DNA of 64,000 nucleotides from positions 3,424,501 through 3,488,500 of the forward strand of contig NZ_CP118246.1 in the NCBI RefSeq assembly GCF_028816455.1, written 5' to 3'. Every line of letters begins with the position of its first letter. Positions within the stretch are counted from its first letter, which is position 1. The DNA is from Devosia algicola (GTDB lineage Bacteria; Pseudomonadota; Alphaproteobacteria; Rhizobiales; Devosiaceae). A program made the translations under genes and the position numbers. The notes below the pieces were generated by a model. It had not been told where the DNA came from. It saw only the letters and a list, made by a program, of their open reading frames with translations, and searched no databases. Below are positions 20,034 to 31,606 of this stretch, in pieces.

Positions 20034-23000
20034 CTACACAGCCTCGAGAAAAGATTCTGCCGTTCCCAGATCGACCGACACCAGCTGGCTCACGCCCCGT
20101 TCGGCCATGGTAACGCCGAACAGGCGATCCATCCGCGCCATGGTGATCGGATTGTGCGTAATGGTCATGAAACGCGTGTTGGTGCGCTGACGCATCGAGT
20201 CGAGCAGATTGCAAAAACGTTCCACATTGGCATCGTCGAGTGGCGCATCAACCTCGTCCAGCACGCAGATCGGGGCGGGATTGGTCAGGAATACCGCAAA
20301 GATCAGGCTCATGGCCGTCAACGCCTGTTCACCGCCTGACAACAATGTCATCGTTTGCGGCTTTTTGCCGGGCGGGCGGGCAATGATTTCCAACCCGGCC
20401 TCGAGCGGATCCTCGCTTTCGACAAATTTCAGTTCCGCCGTGCCACCGCCGAACAGATTGGTGAACAATTCCTGAAAGAACACATTCACCCGGTCAAACG
20501 CCTCCGACAATCGGGCGCGCCCTTCGCGGTTGAGCGATTGAATGCCTAGCCGCAGCTTGGCAATTGCCTCGATCAGATCGTCGCGATCCTTGATCATGGT
20601 CGCAAGTCTGGTGCTGACCTCCTCGGCTTCGCGTTCGGCTGTCAGATTGACGCCGCCCAACCGCTCGCGTTCGGCCTTCAAGCGTTCCAGCTTCTGCTCG
20701 ACCGCGCCTTCGGCGGGCAATGGCGCCTCCGGGCGAATGCCCGAGGCTTCCAGCGTGCGTGAAGCCTCGATGCCCAGCGTCTCGATCACCAATCGCTCAA
20801 TCTGCTGTCGCTGGGCAATGGCACCTTTGAGCCGCTCCTCTATCCGACCCAGGCTCAACCCGCGCGGCTACCAGAATTTCACTGGCCTGCCGCAGGTCTT
20901 TTTCGGCGGCGCGATGGCCCGTCTGCGCATGGTTGAACGAGTCCGTTGCCACCTTGTGAGTGACGGTGGCATCCTCGATTTCGGCCGCCAACGCACTCGC
21001 CCGATCTTCATATCCGGCAGGGGCGGCGCTGGCGGCGCCTAATTGCGCCTCGACCTCATTGACCCGCGCCTCCAGCGTCTTCAACTGGACCCGCGCCCCC
21101 TCGCAGCGCCGTTCCCAGGCTCGCCTGATCGCGGCTCAACTGCGTCAGTCTGTTCTGCCGCATCTGCGATGTGCTTTCGATGCCGGCCAATTTGACGCTC
21201 GCCAGTTCCGCCCGCTCGCGCGCCAGCTTCAACTGTGCTTCCTGCGTTGCCAACAAATTGGCAGCGTGATTTTCCTCGCTGCTCGCCTCCAGCGCCTCTT
21301 TGGTCGACAATTGCGCCGCCTCGGCTTCGGCAAGAGAGGTTACCAGTCGGACCCGCGCATCCTCCAACGCACCTTTTCGCGTCGTCAATTCACTAACGGC
21401 GTATTGGGCGTCGTCCACCGCGCCCTGCGCAGCCGTTATGGCGTGCTGGGCTGTGCGCCAGCGCTCCCGCTTCGCCTTTTCATCTTGTCGCGCGGTCTCA
21501 AGGATGCCGCTCAGTGCCATTAAATCGCGCTGCCGAGACTGCTGATCGCCGCGCGCCTGAGCGATTTCCTCATCCAGTTCGGCCAGCCGGTTGCGCTGGG
21601 CAAGGCGCATAGCCGCAGGGCTGGGTGCATCGGCCGCCGCAACCAACCCATCCCATCGCCAAATATCGCCACTTGGCGTTACCAGCACTTGCCCTGTCCT
21701 TAAGGCTCTGCATTAGGCCCGGACCGTCGGCTCGGTCTACCACGCCAATCTGTGCCAGACGGCGGCGAAGCCGGTCGCTGCCCCCAACATGGCGCACCAG
21801 TGGTTCGGCCCCTTGCGGCAGGGCTGGATCGGTCGAGGTGTCAAGCGCGTCGGTCCAGTATATCGGCGCGTCCTGACTTGCCGATGCCTCAAGATCATCA
21901 CCCAGCGCCGCGCCAAGTGCGGTCTCATAGCCGGGCTCAACCCGCAGATCATCAACAATGGCTGACCATTGTCGTGATCCATTGTTGAGCATTTTTTTCA
22001 GCGTTGCGGCCTCCGCCTCGAGGCGGTTCAGACTGGATTCGATCTCTGACAGCCCGGGGCGAGCGACGTTCACGGCGTGTTCCGCTTCGGTACTGGCCGT
22101 CTCCGCTGCGAGCGTTTGGGCCTCGGCCTCGCGCGTCGCCTCTTGCGCCGCTTCGAGCGCCGTTCGCGTCAGCACCAGCGCCTGGTTCTGGTTCAAGCGA
22201 CCCAAAATGTCCCGGGTTTCGCGATCAACCTCATCAATCTGCTGCCTGATGCGCGTCACGCGAGCCCGAGCGTCCTCAAAGGCTCGGACAGTCTGGGCCT
22301 TTCGAGCGCGAATTTCAGCCACCGCTTCGGCTGCCTGCCGCGCCGACAGTTCCGCCTGATCTGCCCCAAGGCGCGCGGCCTCGGCTTCGGCGCGCGCCGT
22401 ATCAAACTCGGTTTGGGCGGCGCGCGTTTCCGCCGCCAACGCAAGTGACTCCTCGGCATAGCGCGCCAAATTGGCCTCACTTTCACCCAGCAAGTCGCGC
22501 TCACGCTGTGTATCGGTAGAAAATTGGCGCAGGCGTTCTTGCAATTCGGCCTGCCGCTGGCTGGCACGGCGTGTTTCCTCGGCCAATTGCTCGGAAAGGA
22601 TTTTGAACCGTTGCAACACCGCCCCACTCGCCGCTTCCTGCTCGCGTAATGGTTGCAGCGCCGCCTCTGAGGCATCGAGTTTTTTCTGTGCTTGCCGTTC
22701 CAGATGCGTGGCGTCGGCCAGATCGCGGATCAACACGCCCTGTTGCGCCTCGGTTTCTTTTTCGGCAAACCGCGCCGAAACCCAGCGAATGTGAAACAAT
22801 GTCGCCTCGGACCGGCGAATGTCGCCTGATAGCGACCTGTAGCGCAGCGCCAGCCGCGCCTGCCGCTTGAGCGCATCAAGCTGGGTTTCGATCTGGGCGA
22901 TAACATCATCGACGCGGTTCAGATTCTGTTCGGCGCCGCGCAATCGCAGTTCGGCTTCGTGGCGCCTGGAATGCAATCCTGAAATGCCAGCCGCTTCCTC

Positions 23001-23493
23001 GAGTAGCGCACGCCTTTGCACCGGTTTGGCTGCGATCAGTTCGCCAATTTGACCCTGACGCACCATGGCGGGCGAGTGCGCACCGGTCGACGCATCGGCA
23101 AATAGGAGTTGCACGTCGCGCGCACGCACTTCCTTGCCATTGACCCGATAGACCGACCCGGCTTCGCGCTCGATCCGGCGCGTTACCTCCAAAATGTCGG
23201 CATTATTGAGGGCCGCCGGTGCGGTGCGGTCACTATTGTCGAGCACCAGGGTCACTTCGGCACTGTTTCGCCCCGGTCGATTGCCCGAGCCCGCAAAGAT
23301 GACATCATCCATGCCCGAGCCGCGCATGGCTTTATAGGAGCCTTTCCCCCATCGCCCAGCGCATGGCCTCGACCAGATTGGATTTGCCGCACCCATTGGG
23401 GCCGACGATGCCGGTCAATCCCGGTTCCATGACCAATTCGGTTTGGTCACAAAATGATTTGAAGCCGTGAAGGCGGAGCCGCGAAAATTTCAT
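20034..23493 (-). CDS. smc: Chromosome segregation ATPase SMC, four frame breaks
   Basis: About 1,151 aa after repair. Walker A is in [12 protein letters not shown] near residue 32, then the head continues as [19 protein letters not shown]. Long coiled coils surround a hinge, and the C-terminal head has the signature [18 protein letters not shown] and Walker [13 protein letters not shown]. Four extra bases split it: AGCCT at 23339-23343, and AGGCT at 21703-21707, 21117-21121 and 20851-20855 (plus-strand readings). Each removal restores family sequence, for example [19 protein letters not shown] and [12 protein letters not shown]. An essential gene with four breaks is far more likely mis-sequenced than dead. 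The ATG at 23493 gives [14 protein letters not shown]. Confidence 0.92.
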
Positions 23494-23532
23494 CGCGCGG
23501 CTCGCCAGCGTGTCAAGATTGGCAGGAAGACG

Positions 23533-24298
23533 CTATTTTGCCGGACTGCTGGTGTCGGCGGGCGCCATTGCATCCGCTGCCGGTGCCATGGCATCGGCTG
23601 CCGGTGCCATAGCGTCGCTGGCCGGGGTAAAGTTCTGCCCTGCCGGCAGCAATGGATCGATTTCAGCGGCGAGGCTCTTCAAGCGATTTGTCCCCGGAGA
23701 GGGTCTTGCCATCAATATAGAAGGTCGGCGTACCCTCCAAACCAAAATCATTGAGGGCCTGATCGCGCACCGCAACAAGTTTGTTGAACCCGTCCACATC
23801 TTTCAGCGTTGTTTCGAACTGTTCGTCCGAAAAGCCGAGCTGTCGTGCAATTTCCTGCAACGCATCACGCAATTTCGCCGATTGGATCCAGTCAGGTTGT
23901 GTCTTGTAGTAGGTTTCAATGACCTGATGAAACCGCATTGGTCCCGCCGACTCTGCCAGCATGAAGATTGCCGCGTCAATCGCGCCTGCCTGACCACCGC
24001 GCATCAGTGGGCGCAACAGGAACCGAACCTTGCCGGTGTCGATATAGGCCTTCTTGAACTCAGGATAGACATTGTTTGAAAACGAAGCGCAGTGCGGACA
24101 AGTTGGAGAGGCATATTCGATGACCGTCACCGGCGCATCCTCGGCACCAAGCGGAAAATCGCTCCAACCGCCAGCGGGCGCCATCAGCTTGGCCGTATCA
24201 ATCATATCGCCCTCGGCGGCCATCACCCCCGGTGCGATCAGACCAAAGGCGGCAGCCGCAGAGGCCAGAACAAGTGTATCTCGACGGTTAAACTTCAC
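23533..24298 (-). CDS. DsbA-like thioredoxin-fold disulfide protein, frame interrupted
   Basis: Exported oxidoreductase of about 254 aa after repair. It begins VKFNRRDTLVLASAAAAFGL, a signal with a twin arginine. The active site is CPHC at residues 67-70, followed by a helical DsbA insertion and the cis-proline region LEGTPTFYIDG. An extra base at AGGCT (23672-23676, plus strand) breaks the frame. Repair reads DKSLEELAAEIDPLLPAG and continues into a tail with three AADAMAP-like repeats. The GTG at 24298 is preferred because GGAG lies 10 nt upstream; an in-frame GTG at 24331 is also possible. It sits directly upstream of smc (39-bp gap). Confidence 0.88.
23561..23623 (-). repeat. Three tandem 21-bp repeats inside the dsbA-like gene
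   Basis: Three 21-bp units (23561-23581, 23582-23602, 23603-23623) encode variants of the heptapeptide AADAMAP at the C-terminus of the DsbA-like protein. The period is a multiple of three, so copy-number change keeps the frame. The tail is outside the thioredoxin fold and is probably a flexible linker. Confidence 0.85.
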
Positions 24299-24387
24299 GA
24301 TGAACGCTCCAATATTGCTTTGTGGGGACACTACACATCAGCATCGCGACCACAAGAGGGCATGACTATCAATAGGCGGTGAACGCC

Positions 24388-24900
24388 CTATTCAATCCGT
24401 TTCCGGCGTCGCTGAGCCAGGGCATGGCCAAGACCGCGCAGTGCCTCGCGCACGCCCTCATCATCCACCCCTGCAACGCTCGCACCAATTTTGGCGCGAA
24501 TTTCGGGGGCAGGCTCGGCAACATTTTTGTCGGGCACGGTTGAACCGGGGATGAACGGTTCCACTGACAAACGCACTTGTCCCACCAGCACATAACCAAA
24601 ATAGCGATTGACCGCAGCGGCTATTCGCGCGCCTTCATGCGCGATTGCCAACCCGTGTCCAGGCACGCAACGCAGGTAAAGCGTTGCCCCTTCTGCACTT
24701 CGTTCTCCGCGCGGCCAGCCCAACCTGTCTGGTATCGCTATACGATCATAAGGGGCAGGGGCCATGGCCGCCCAATGGTTCAATATATCCTGGCTGGCAA
24801 AACCGCGTTTCTTGAGTACCGGATCCAGCGCACCGGCAAGCGCATCGGCAATACCGACTGCGCGATTGCGGCGCTTGAATGTCATCGATTTTGCCGCCAT
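24388..24900 (-). CDS. DUF721/DciA family protein
   Basis: Protein of 170 aa from the ATG at 24900, chosen for the AAAGGG just upstream. The DUF721 region covers about residues 10-110 (RNRAVGIADALAGALDPVLKKRGFAS, then LHHR-like basic and YFGYVLVGQVRL segments). Proteins of this family include DciA, the ancestral loader of the replicative helicase. The C-terminal third is basic. It is divergent from mutY across a 126-bp gap, a common arrangement in Rhizobiales. Confidence 0.8.
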   Translation of the reverse strand: MAAKSMTFKRRNRAVGIADALAGALDPVLKKRGFASQDILNHWAAMAPAPYDRIAIPDRLGWPRGERSAEGATLYLRCVPGHGLAIAHEGARIAAAVNRYFGYVLVGQVRLSVEPFIPGSTVPDKNVAEPAPEIRAKIGASVAGVDDEGVREALRGLGHALAQRRRKRIE

Positions 24901-25026
24901 CAGCCCTTTATCCAAGCACGCTTCGATTGGTTTTGGTCTACCGCGCCACCCGCACAGGCGCAAGCATAGCCCGGCCCTAACACTTTTGACTTGCGTTACC
25001 GGGGGCGCTTCTCCACATCTGCACAC

Positions 25027-26082
25027 ATGAATTTGTCGACCGCATTGCCCATTGATAGCGCCGCTGTTCTGCGTTGGTATGATCGTTATGCCCGTGACCT
25101 TGCCTGGCGTACCGGGCCGGCTGAACGAGCGCGCGGTGACGCGCCGGATCCCTATAGGGTTTGGCTATCCGAAGTGATGTTGCAGCAAACCACCGTCGCA
25201 ACCGTTGGCAGGTATTTTGCCCGATTTACATCGCTCTGGCCTACAGTATTCGATCTGGCCGCGGCGCCGTTGGACGCGGTTTTGGTTGAATGGGCAGGGC
25301 TTGGCTATTATGCGCGAGCCCGCAATTTGCACGCCTGCGCTGTCGCGGTCGTGGAGCATCACGACGGTGTGTTCCCCAAAACCTCCAACGCCCTGCAGGC
25401 CCTGCCTGGCATTGGCGCTTACACCAGCGCAGCAATTGCCGCTATCTGCCATGACGAACCAATAGCCGTGCTCGATGGTAATCTCGACCGCGTGCTGGCG
25501 CGCTACTATCGCCTGGATGTCCCGGTGCGCGAAGCCAAGGAAACGCTGCGCGCCGCGCTGCAAACAGTGATACCCGCGCGGGCCGGAGACTTTGCTCAGG
25601 CAATGATGGATATCGGCGCCACCATCTGCACCCCTCGCAAGGCGCTGTGCACCTCCTGCCCGCTGCGGTCCGGATGTTTGGCGCGGACCACCGAAAATCC
25701 GACACTCTTTCCCATCAAGGCCCAAAAGACTGAACGGCCAACGCGGTATGGCCATGCTTTTGTGATGTTTGACGGTGATGGCGATATTTTTCTCGAAACC
25801 CGGCCTGATAAAGGCCTGTTGGCCAAAATGACCCAGACACCAACCTCTGAATGGACCGCAAGGCCGAGCGATCCCCGCTTTCCTTGCCCCGGATATTGGC
25901 AGCCCCATGGTCGGATCGTCCACGTTTTTACCCATTTCAGGCTCGAGCTCGAAGTCTGGTCGATCAAATTGGTTGATGCCGCCGCGCTCGAACATGGCTG
26001 GTGGGCCGATCCCCGCGCGTTTGGACGCGAGGCCTTGCCGACCCTATTTCGAAAAGTGTTGGCGCAGTCGGGGTTGGCGTAG
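25027..26082 (+). CDS. mutY: A/G-specific adenine DNA glycosylase MutY
   Basis: Removes adenine paired with 8-oxoguanine, 351 aa. The catalytic glutamate is E49 in WLSEVMLQQT, the helix-hairpin-helix is LQALPGIGAYTSAAI at about 124-138, and the catalytic aspartate is D150 in VLDGNLDRVLAR. The [4Fe-4S] cysteines are C201, C208, C211 and C217. A NUDIX-like C-terminal domain follows. It is intact. An in-frame start further upstream exists, but MNLSTALPIDS is the better N-terminus. Confidence 0.96.
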   Translation: MNLSTALPIDSAAVLRWYDRYARDLAWRTGPAERARGDAPDPYRVWLSEVMLQQTTVATVGRYFARFTSLWPTVFDLAAAPLDAVLVEWAGLGYYARARNLHACAVAVVEHHDGVFPKTSNALQALPGIGAYTSAAIAAICHDEPIAVLDGNLDRVLARYYRLDVPVREAKETLRAALQTVIPARAGDFAQAMMDIGATICTPRKALCTSCPLRSGCLARTTENPTLFPIKAQKTERPTRYGHAFVMFDGDGDIFLETRPDKGLLAKMTQTPTSEWTARPSDPRFPCPGYWQPHGRIVHVFTHFRLELEVWSIKLVDAAALEHGWWADPRAFGREALPTLFRKVLAQSGLA

Positions 26083-26111
26083 TTTTTTGCCAGAACCCGA
26101 CCGAGGCAATA

Positions 26112-26661
26112 TTATCGCCAGATGACCAATTTGGTGTGGGCGCCCACCTCGCGCACGATGCGGTCGTGCGCACTGGCAACGTTTGGAAATCGTTCGGGGT
26201 GAAATTCGCACCGAAGGCTCATCAACCAGATCAATGGCGCCATTGTCGAGCAGGTGCTGAAGAACTTGATATTCCGCGCCCTCGATATCCATTTTGACAA
26301 TGACATTATCGTCGGCGCCAACATTCGTACGCAGCCATTGCGCCAGATCCAGCGTCTGCACTTCGACAGATTGATCGTAGGTAATGGCATATTGAGGATA
26401 GTTCTCGAGCGTTACCTTGCCTTCGAGCAGTGTCGAGGATACGGGATCGCCGAGATAGAGCGGCATAACACCCGCAGCTGTCCATGCCGCCATCTCAATG
26501 ATATCGACACGCTGACCATCAAAGCGCTGTCTCAGCGCGGCACAAAGCGTAGGGTTCGGCTCAATTGCCCAACAATGATCCACCGTGGCCGCAGCCATTT
26601 GTTCAGCGATTGTGTCGCCTATATTGGCCCCGATATCTATATAGAGGGATCGACTGCTCAT
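26112..26661 (-). CDS. FkbM family methyltransferase, frame interrupted
   Basis: Class I SAM-dependent methyltransferase of about 182 aa after repair. Motif I is YIDIGANIGDT near residues 7-17, and the FkbM pattern VIVKMDIEGAEYQVLQHLL lies near 122-140. An extra base at AGGCT (26215-26219, plus strand) breaks the frame. Repair reads DLVDELRCEFHPERFPNV and ends HTKLVIWR at 26112. The substrate is unknown; relatives O-methylate sugars or polyketides. It converges on mutY. Confidence 0.85.
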
Positions 26662-26690
26662 GCCTGACTTTCGGCTTTGCCGTCCAGGCC

Positions 26691-29077
26691 CTACTTCACC
26701 AGGCCGAGATAGCGTTTGCTCCGGTTAAGGCGGCGGCCCACACTATCGGGTCCGGTTGCCTCGGCGCGCACAAGCGCATGAAACTCATGCTCGGGCAAGG
26801 GGCGGTTGAAATAATAACCCTGCGCTTCGGTGCAATCAGCTTCCCGCACAATGTTGAGCTGGTCCAGTGTTTCAACGCCTTCGGCGGTCGTAGTCATATT
26901 CAGGCGTTTGGCAAGCTGGGCTACCGATTGAACGATGGCAAACCGATCACCGCGATCCTCAAGGCCGCGGACAAACGACTGATCGATCTTGATCTTGTTG
27001 AACGGAAACCGCAGCAGATAGCTTAATGACGAAAAGCCCGTGCCGAAATCATCCAGTGCTATGGGGCAGCCCAGCGCGCTCAACTGGCGCAGTGTTTCAA
27101 GATTTGTGCTGCTGTCATGCAGTAGCACCGACTCTGTGATCTCGAGTTCGACACGACCTGGCGCCATGCCTGAGCGGACCAGCATGTCCTGGACGCGGCG
27201 CGCCAGCGTCGAATCCCGGAACTGGACAGGGGACAGATTGACCGACACCCGAACGTTGTCCGGCCAGTTGCTTGCATCACGCAGTGCCTGCTGCATCGCC
27301 CATTCACCAAGGTCGTCGATAAAGCCGGTCTCTTCTGCCAATGGGATAAATTCCGCCGGCGAGATGGAGCCGTGAACCGGGTGATTCCACCGCAACAAGG
27401 CTTCGCCCGAGACGATTTTCATGCTCTGTAGCGAAATCAGAGGCTGGTAATACAATTGGAACTGGCCGTTGGCCAGACCCCGTCGCAGGTCAACCTCAAG
27501 GCCGCGCCGGCGATGCAACTTCTCTTCCAGTTCGGGATCGAAGTAGCGGAATTTATTGGCGCCCAGGCTCCTTGGCCCGGTAAAGCGCCAGATCGGCTTT
27601 CTTGATTAACTCATCACTGTCGCTGCCGTCCTGTGGACCAAAGGCGATGCCGATGCTGGTGGTGATCTGAATTTCGGTGTGGCCTACTAAATAGGGTCGA
27701 CTAATGGCCTTCAGCACGCGTTCCGCCAGCGCCTGAGTGCTTGAAAATAATTCGGATCCGGGCAAATGCAGGATTGCAAACTCATCTCCGCTCAGGCGGG
27801 CGATCACGTCGGGCGACGTGACGGTGCTTGCCAGTCGATCCGCGATGGCGCGCAGTAGCGCATCCCCGGTTGGATGCCCCAGCGTATCGTTTACTTCCTT
27901 GAACCGGTCGACATCCAGATAGAGAACGGCAAATGGGTTGCCGGCATCCCTCAATTCATGAAGGGCGTTTTCAGTGTGCTGCCAGAAGAGTAGTCGGTTC
28001 GGCAGTCCCGTCAGGCCATCATGGTGGGCCATATGAGCGATTCGATCCTGGGCGTTCTGGCGCTCCGTTATGTCCTCGAATGTAGAAACCCATCCCCCGC
28101 TTGCCATCGGTTCATGAGAGACAAACAACACCGTGCCATCATCTAGCCGGTGCGTCCGTCGATAGGGTGTCTCGGCGACATACACGCCAAGCGGGTCTGC
28201 TGTGCTCACATCGACAGCGACCGGCAGCATGCTGGCAGGTAGTATTTTTTCGAGTGCTTGTCCCTGCCAGTTTGCGCCCTCATAGAGTGAAAACAAATTG
28301 AGAAACTGCTTGTTGGAAACCAGCAACCGCCGGTCACCATCGGTCAGGCACAAGCCTTGGGACATGTTGTTAACAGCGGCCTCAAACCAGTTGTACTGGG
28401 TTTGCAGGGCACGATCCTTGCGCCGCAACTGCTCATGCGTCCGCGTTAGCGCCCGGTTGTTCAGCAGCAGCAGCACAACGAACACAAAGCCACAGGCGAT
28501 CAGCCCGGTCGCCACCCAGGCAAACACTTTTTGCAGGCCAAACAATTGCTCGCGTTCGCGATTGAGGCGGCTGGAATTCCATGCATTGGCGTCCACCGAC
28601 AAGCGAACCAGCTTGGGATATACCGGATCAAGAAGGCTCGAGCATACGCACCGGCGTGCCCTCGACGTCTAATTCACCCAGCAACGCCCGCGCCTTGGAA
28701 ACGGCGTCGTCGAGTGCTGCCAACGTTTTTACGTTCCGCTGGTCCGAGGCGATGAACAGGGCCAAGGCACTGCTGTGCAATGTTTGCAACCGGTTGCTGA
28801 TAATATCGAAGCGCATCTCGACCTCGGCCCGGTCAATTCCGGAACCAGAAAGCCCATAGGCGCTGATTCGTTGTTCGAGGCGGGCATATTCGGAGGGACT
28901 CTGCGCCGTCATCCAGGAAATATTGCCGCGGCCCACTGGTTCGAGCGCCGTCTGACGCTCGAACAGCAGGCTGGCGATATAGATCGCGGTAATGACAAAG
29001 GCGGCGACGCCAATCGCCAACGCTATACGCAACGGGTCCAGACGCATTAGCCCGGCCCGGGATCGAATTCGAGCCAC
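26691..29077 (-). CDS. Membrane GGDEF-EAL protein with periplasmic sensor region, two frame breaks
   Basis: About 794 aa after repair. In order: membrane helix (about residues 17-40), a periplasmic helical region of about 130 aa, a second helix (FAWVATGLIACGFVFVVLL), a PAS-like segment, GGDEF with SGDEF in place of GGDEF, and EAL (GEALLRWNHP, DDFGTGFSS, AEGVET). Extra bases at AGGCT 28634-28638 and 27565-27569 (plus strand) split it. Repairs read MLELLDPVYPKLVRLSVDAN and RAKELGANKFRYFDPELE. GTG at 29077 is 4 nt past the stop of the SUOX-like gene; ATG at 29047 is an alternative start. Confidence 0.88.
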
Positions 29078-29081
29078 CTAA

Positions 29082-29583
29082 CTACTCGACTGCAATCGCT
29101 TTGACCTGCCATACGGCGCGTCCATGGTAGGGCTGACCCTGCAGCACCGTGTCGCTGTCAAATGGATAGATGACGAAGAATGGACCCTGATCATTGACCG
29201 GCATGTAGTCGCCATCCCGCTTGATAGCCAGAATGACGTTGAACTGGGAAAAATCGGCAACCGGAATATCGACGCTATAGTCGTTCAGGGCGGTAACGGT
29301 GGCGAGACTCACCACTGACACCCGCCGCTTCCAGCAGGCGAGTCATCGGGACGCCTTCAAAATCCACGACACCCTCATTCCAAGGGGTAGAGGTTTTTAC
29401 TGACACCATGCCAATGGCTTCAAGCTGATCGCGATCAAAAACGACCGACCCTGGTGATCCCGAAATCGTGCCCTCTACCGTAAGCGTGGGTAAATCGGTT
29501 TCGGCGCCCTGGGCTGTGGCCATCGGCACCATCGTGCACAATGCTCCGATCATAAATCCTGCAATTTGGCGTGAAACGTCCAT
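29082..29583 (-). CDS. Secreted SUOX-fold (oxidoreductase molybdopterin-binding) protein, frame interrupted
   Basis: About 166 aa after repair, with a signal peptide cleaved near TAQGAE. The mature part resembles the sulfite-oxidase Mo-cofactor fold (FDRDQLEAIG, VDFEGVPMTRLLEAAGV, TALNDYSVDIP). It has no cysteine outside the signal peptide, so the usual molybdenum ligand is missing and catalysis is unlikely. An extra base at AGACT (29305-29309, plus strand) breaks the frame; removal gives AGVSGELATVTALNDYSVDI. AAGGAG precedes the ATG. It is in an operon with the GGDEF-EAL gene, 4 nt apart. Confidence 0.8.
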
Positions 29584-29730
29584 GACAATACTCCTTAAGA
29601 CATTTCAACCTACCCGGAAAAACTTCAGATGCCGTTAATTGCGGAAAAGGAATTTTATCCGCGGCTGCCACCGACAGCGATGGTGATCTTGACGGTTTCT
29701 GTTCGCGCATAGTTCGACTGCCAGAGGTAA

Positions 29731-29756
29731 ACAAAGCCGCCGGGGCAAACCGGCGG
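29731..29756 (-). terminator. Possible terminator downstream of the GFA gene
   Basis: Minus-strand hairpin CCGCCGG-TTTGCC-CCGGCGG followed by CTTTGT. It is the repeat-1 copy of the ccrM terminator, with a weaker T-tract. Confidence 0.5.
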
Positions 29757-29793
29757 CCCGTTTGGGCCTGAGATGATTGGAGGTCAAAATCAG
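29737..29793 (-). repeat. Copy 1 of a 57-bp direct repeat flanking the GFA gene
   Basis: Matches 30328-30384 at 53 of 57 positions in the same orientation, by eye alignment. It contains a CCGCCGG/CCGGCGG hairpin and a copy of the ccrM stop region. It lies downstream of the GFA gene, and the two copies bracket that gene. Confidence 0.85.
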
Positions 29794-29852
29794 ACTGAAT
29801 TGCCCGGCGCAATCGGCGGGTCGTAGATTGTCTCAAATTGGCTTCGGTCGCC

Positions 29853-30215
29853 TCAAGAGGACCGGCCATCGACATGTGTGGACTGCAACTGCCGTGGATC
29901 GACATCGTCCAGCGTATTTACATTGACCGCTACCATCTCGCCACCATCAGGGGTTGCTCCAAAACTGAAACTTTGTATCCCACAGATCTTGCAGAACTGA
30001 TGGCGGATCGCATGCTTGTTGAACAAATATTCGCTGAGCGCGTCATTCCCCTTTATCAGCGTAAAATTGGAACGTGGCGCAAATGCCAATACTGATCCCA
30101 ACCGCTGACATCGCGAGCAATTACAGGTGATACTCTGCGTCAGATCTAGCCCTGAAACCTCATATTCGACGACACCACATTGACAACTTCCGTGCAACTT
30201 GTCTTCCGACACCAT
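29853..30215 (-). CDS. GFA (CENP-V/GFA) family zinc protein
   Basis: Protein of 120 aa with the GFA zinc pattern: GSCQCGVVEYEV, then CNCSRCQRLG, and FCKICGIQSFSFG. The family includes glutathione-dependent formaldehyde-activating enzymes and many uncharacterised members, so the substrate is open. It is complete. Its base composition is visibly lower in GC than its neighbours, its upstream region is AT-rich, and it is bracketed by 57-bp direct repeats, all of which suggest acquisition. Confidence 0.88.
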   Translation of the reverse strand: MVSEDKLHGSCQCGVVEYEVSGLDLTQSITCNCSRCQRLGSVLAFAPRSNFTLIKGNDALSEYLFNKHAIRHQFCKICGIQSFSFGATPDGGEMVAVNVNTLDDVDPRQLQSTHVDGRSS

Positions 30216-30327
30216 CCATCTCCACTCTTGGATACGTAATTAAAACTAGTCTATTGAGGCGTAAATGTTCTTGATATGTTCTATTTCGTTCGGGCGATTT
30301 AGTCAAGCCTGCGGCACAATGCAAAAA

Positions 30328-31514
<1,187 letters not shown>

Positions 31515-31518
31515 CTAC

Positions 31519-31567
31519 TTAACCCTAACGCAGTACTAACAATCCCGTTGTAGGCGCTTAGGGTTAA
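31519..31567 (-). promoter_or_regulatory. Inverted repeat TTAACCCTAA/TTAGGGTTAA upstream of ccrM
   Basis: Perfect 10-bp arms at 31519-31528 and 31558-31567, 29 bp apart, immediately before the ccrM ATG. Each arm contains TTAACC, which resembles a CtrA half site. No standard TTAA-N7-TTAA full site is visible. Control of ccrM by a cell-cycle regulator is an inference from other alphaproteobacteria. Confidence 0.5.
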
Positions 31568-31606
31568 AGATCAACTAATCCAATTGGTTAGCGATAGGTT
31601 AAAGCC

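Noticed and set aside
23561..23623. Short CRISPR-like array
   Set aside because: The 21-bp units are adjacent with no spacers and code for a repeated peptide in the DsbA-like protein.
29435..29905. Minus-strand open frame overlapping repeat copy 1
   Set aside because: It overlaps the SUOX-like gene in another frame and includes a terminator hairpin; no protein family is evident.
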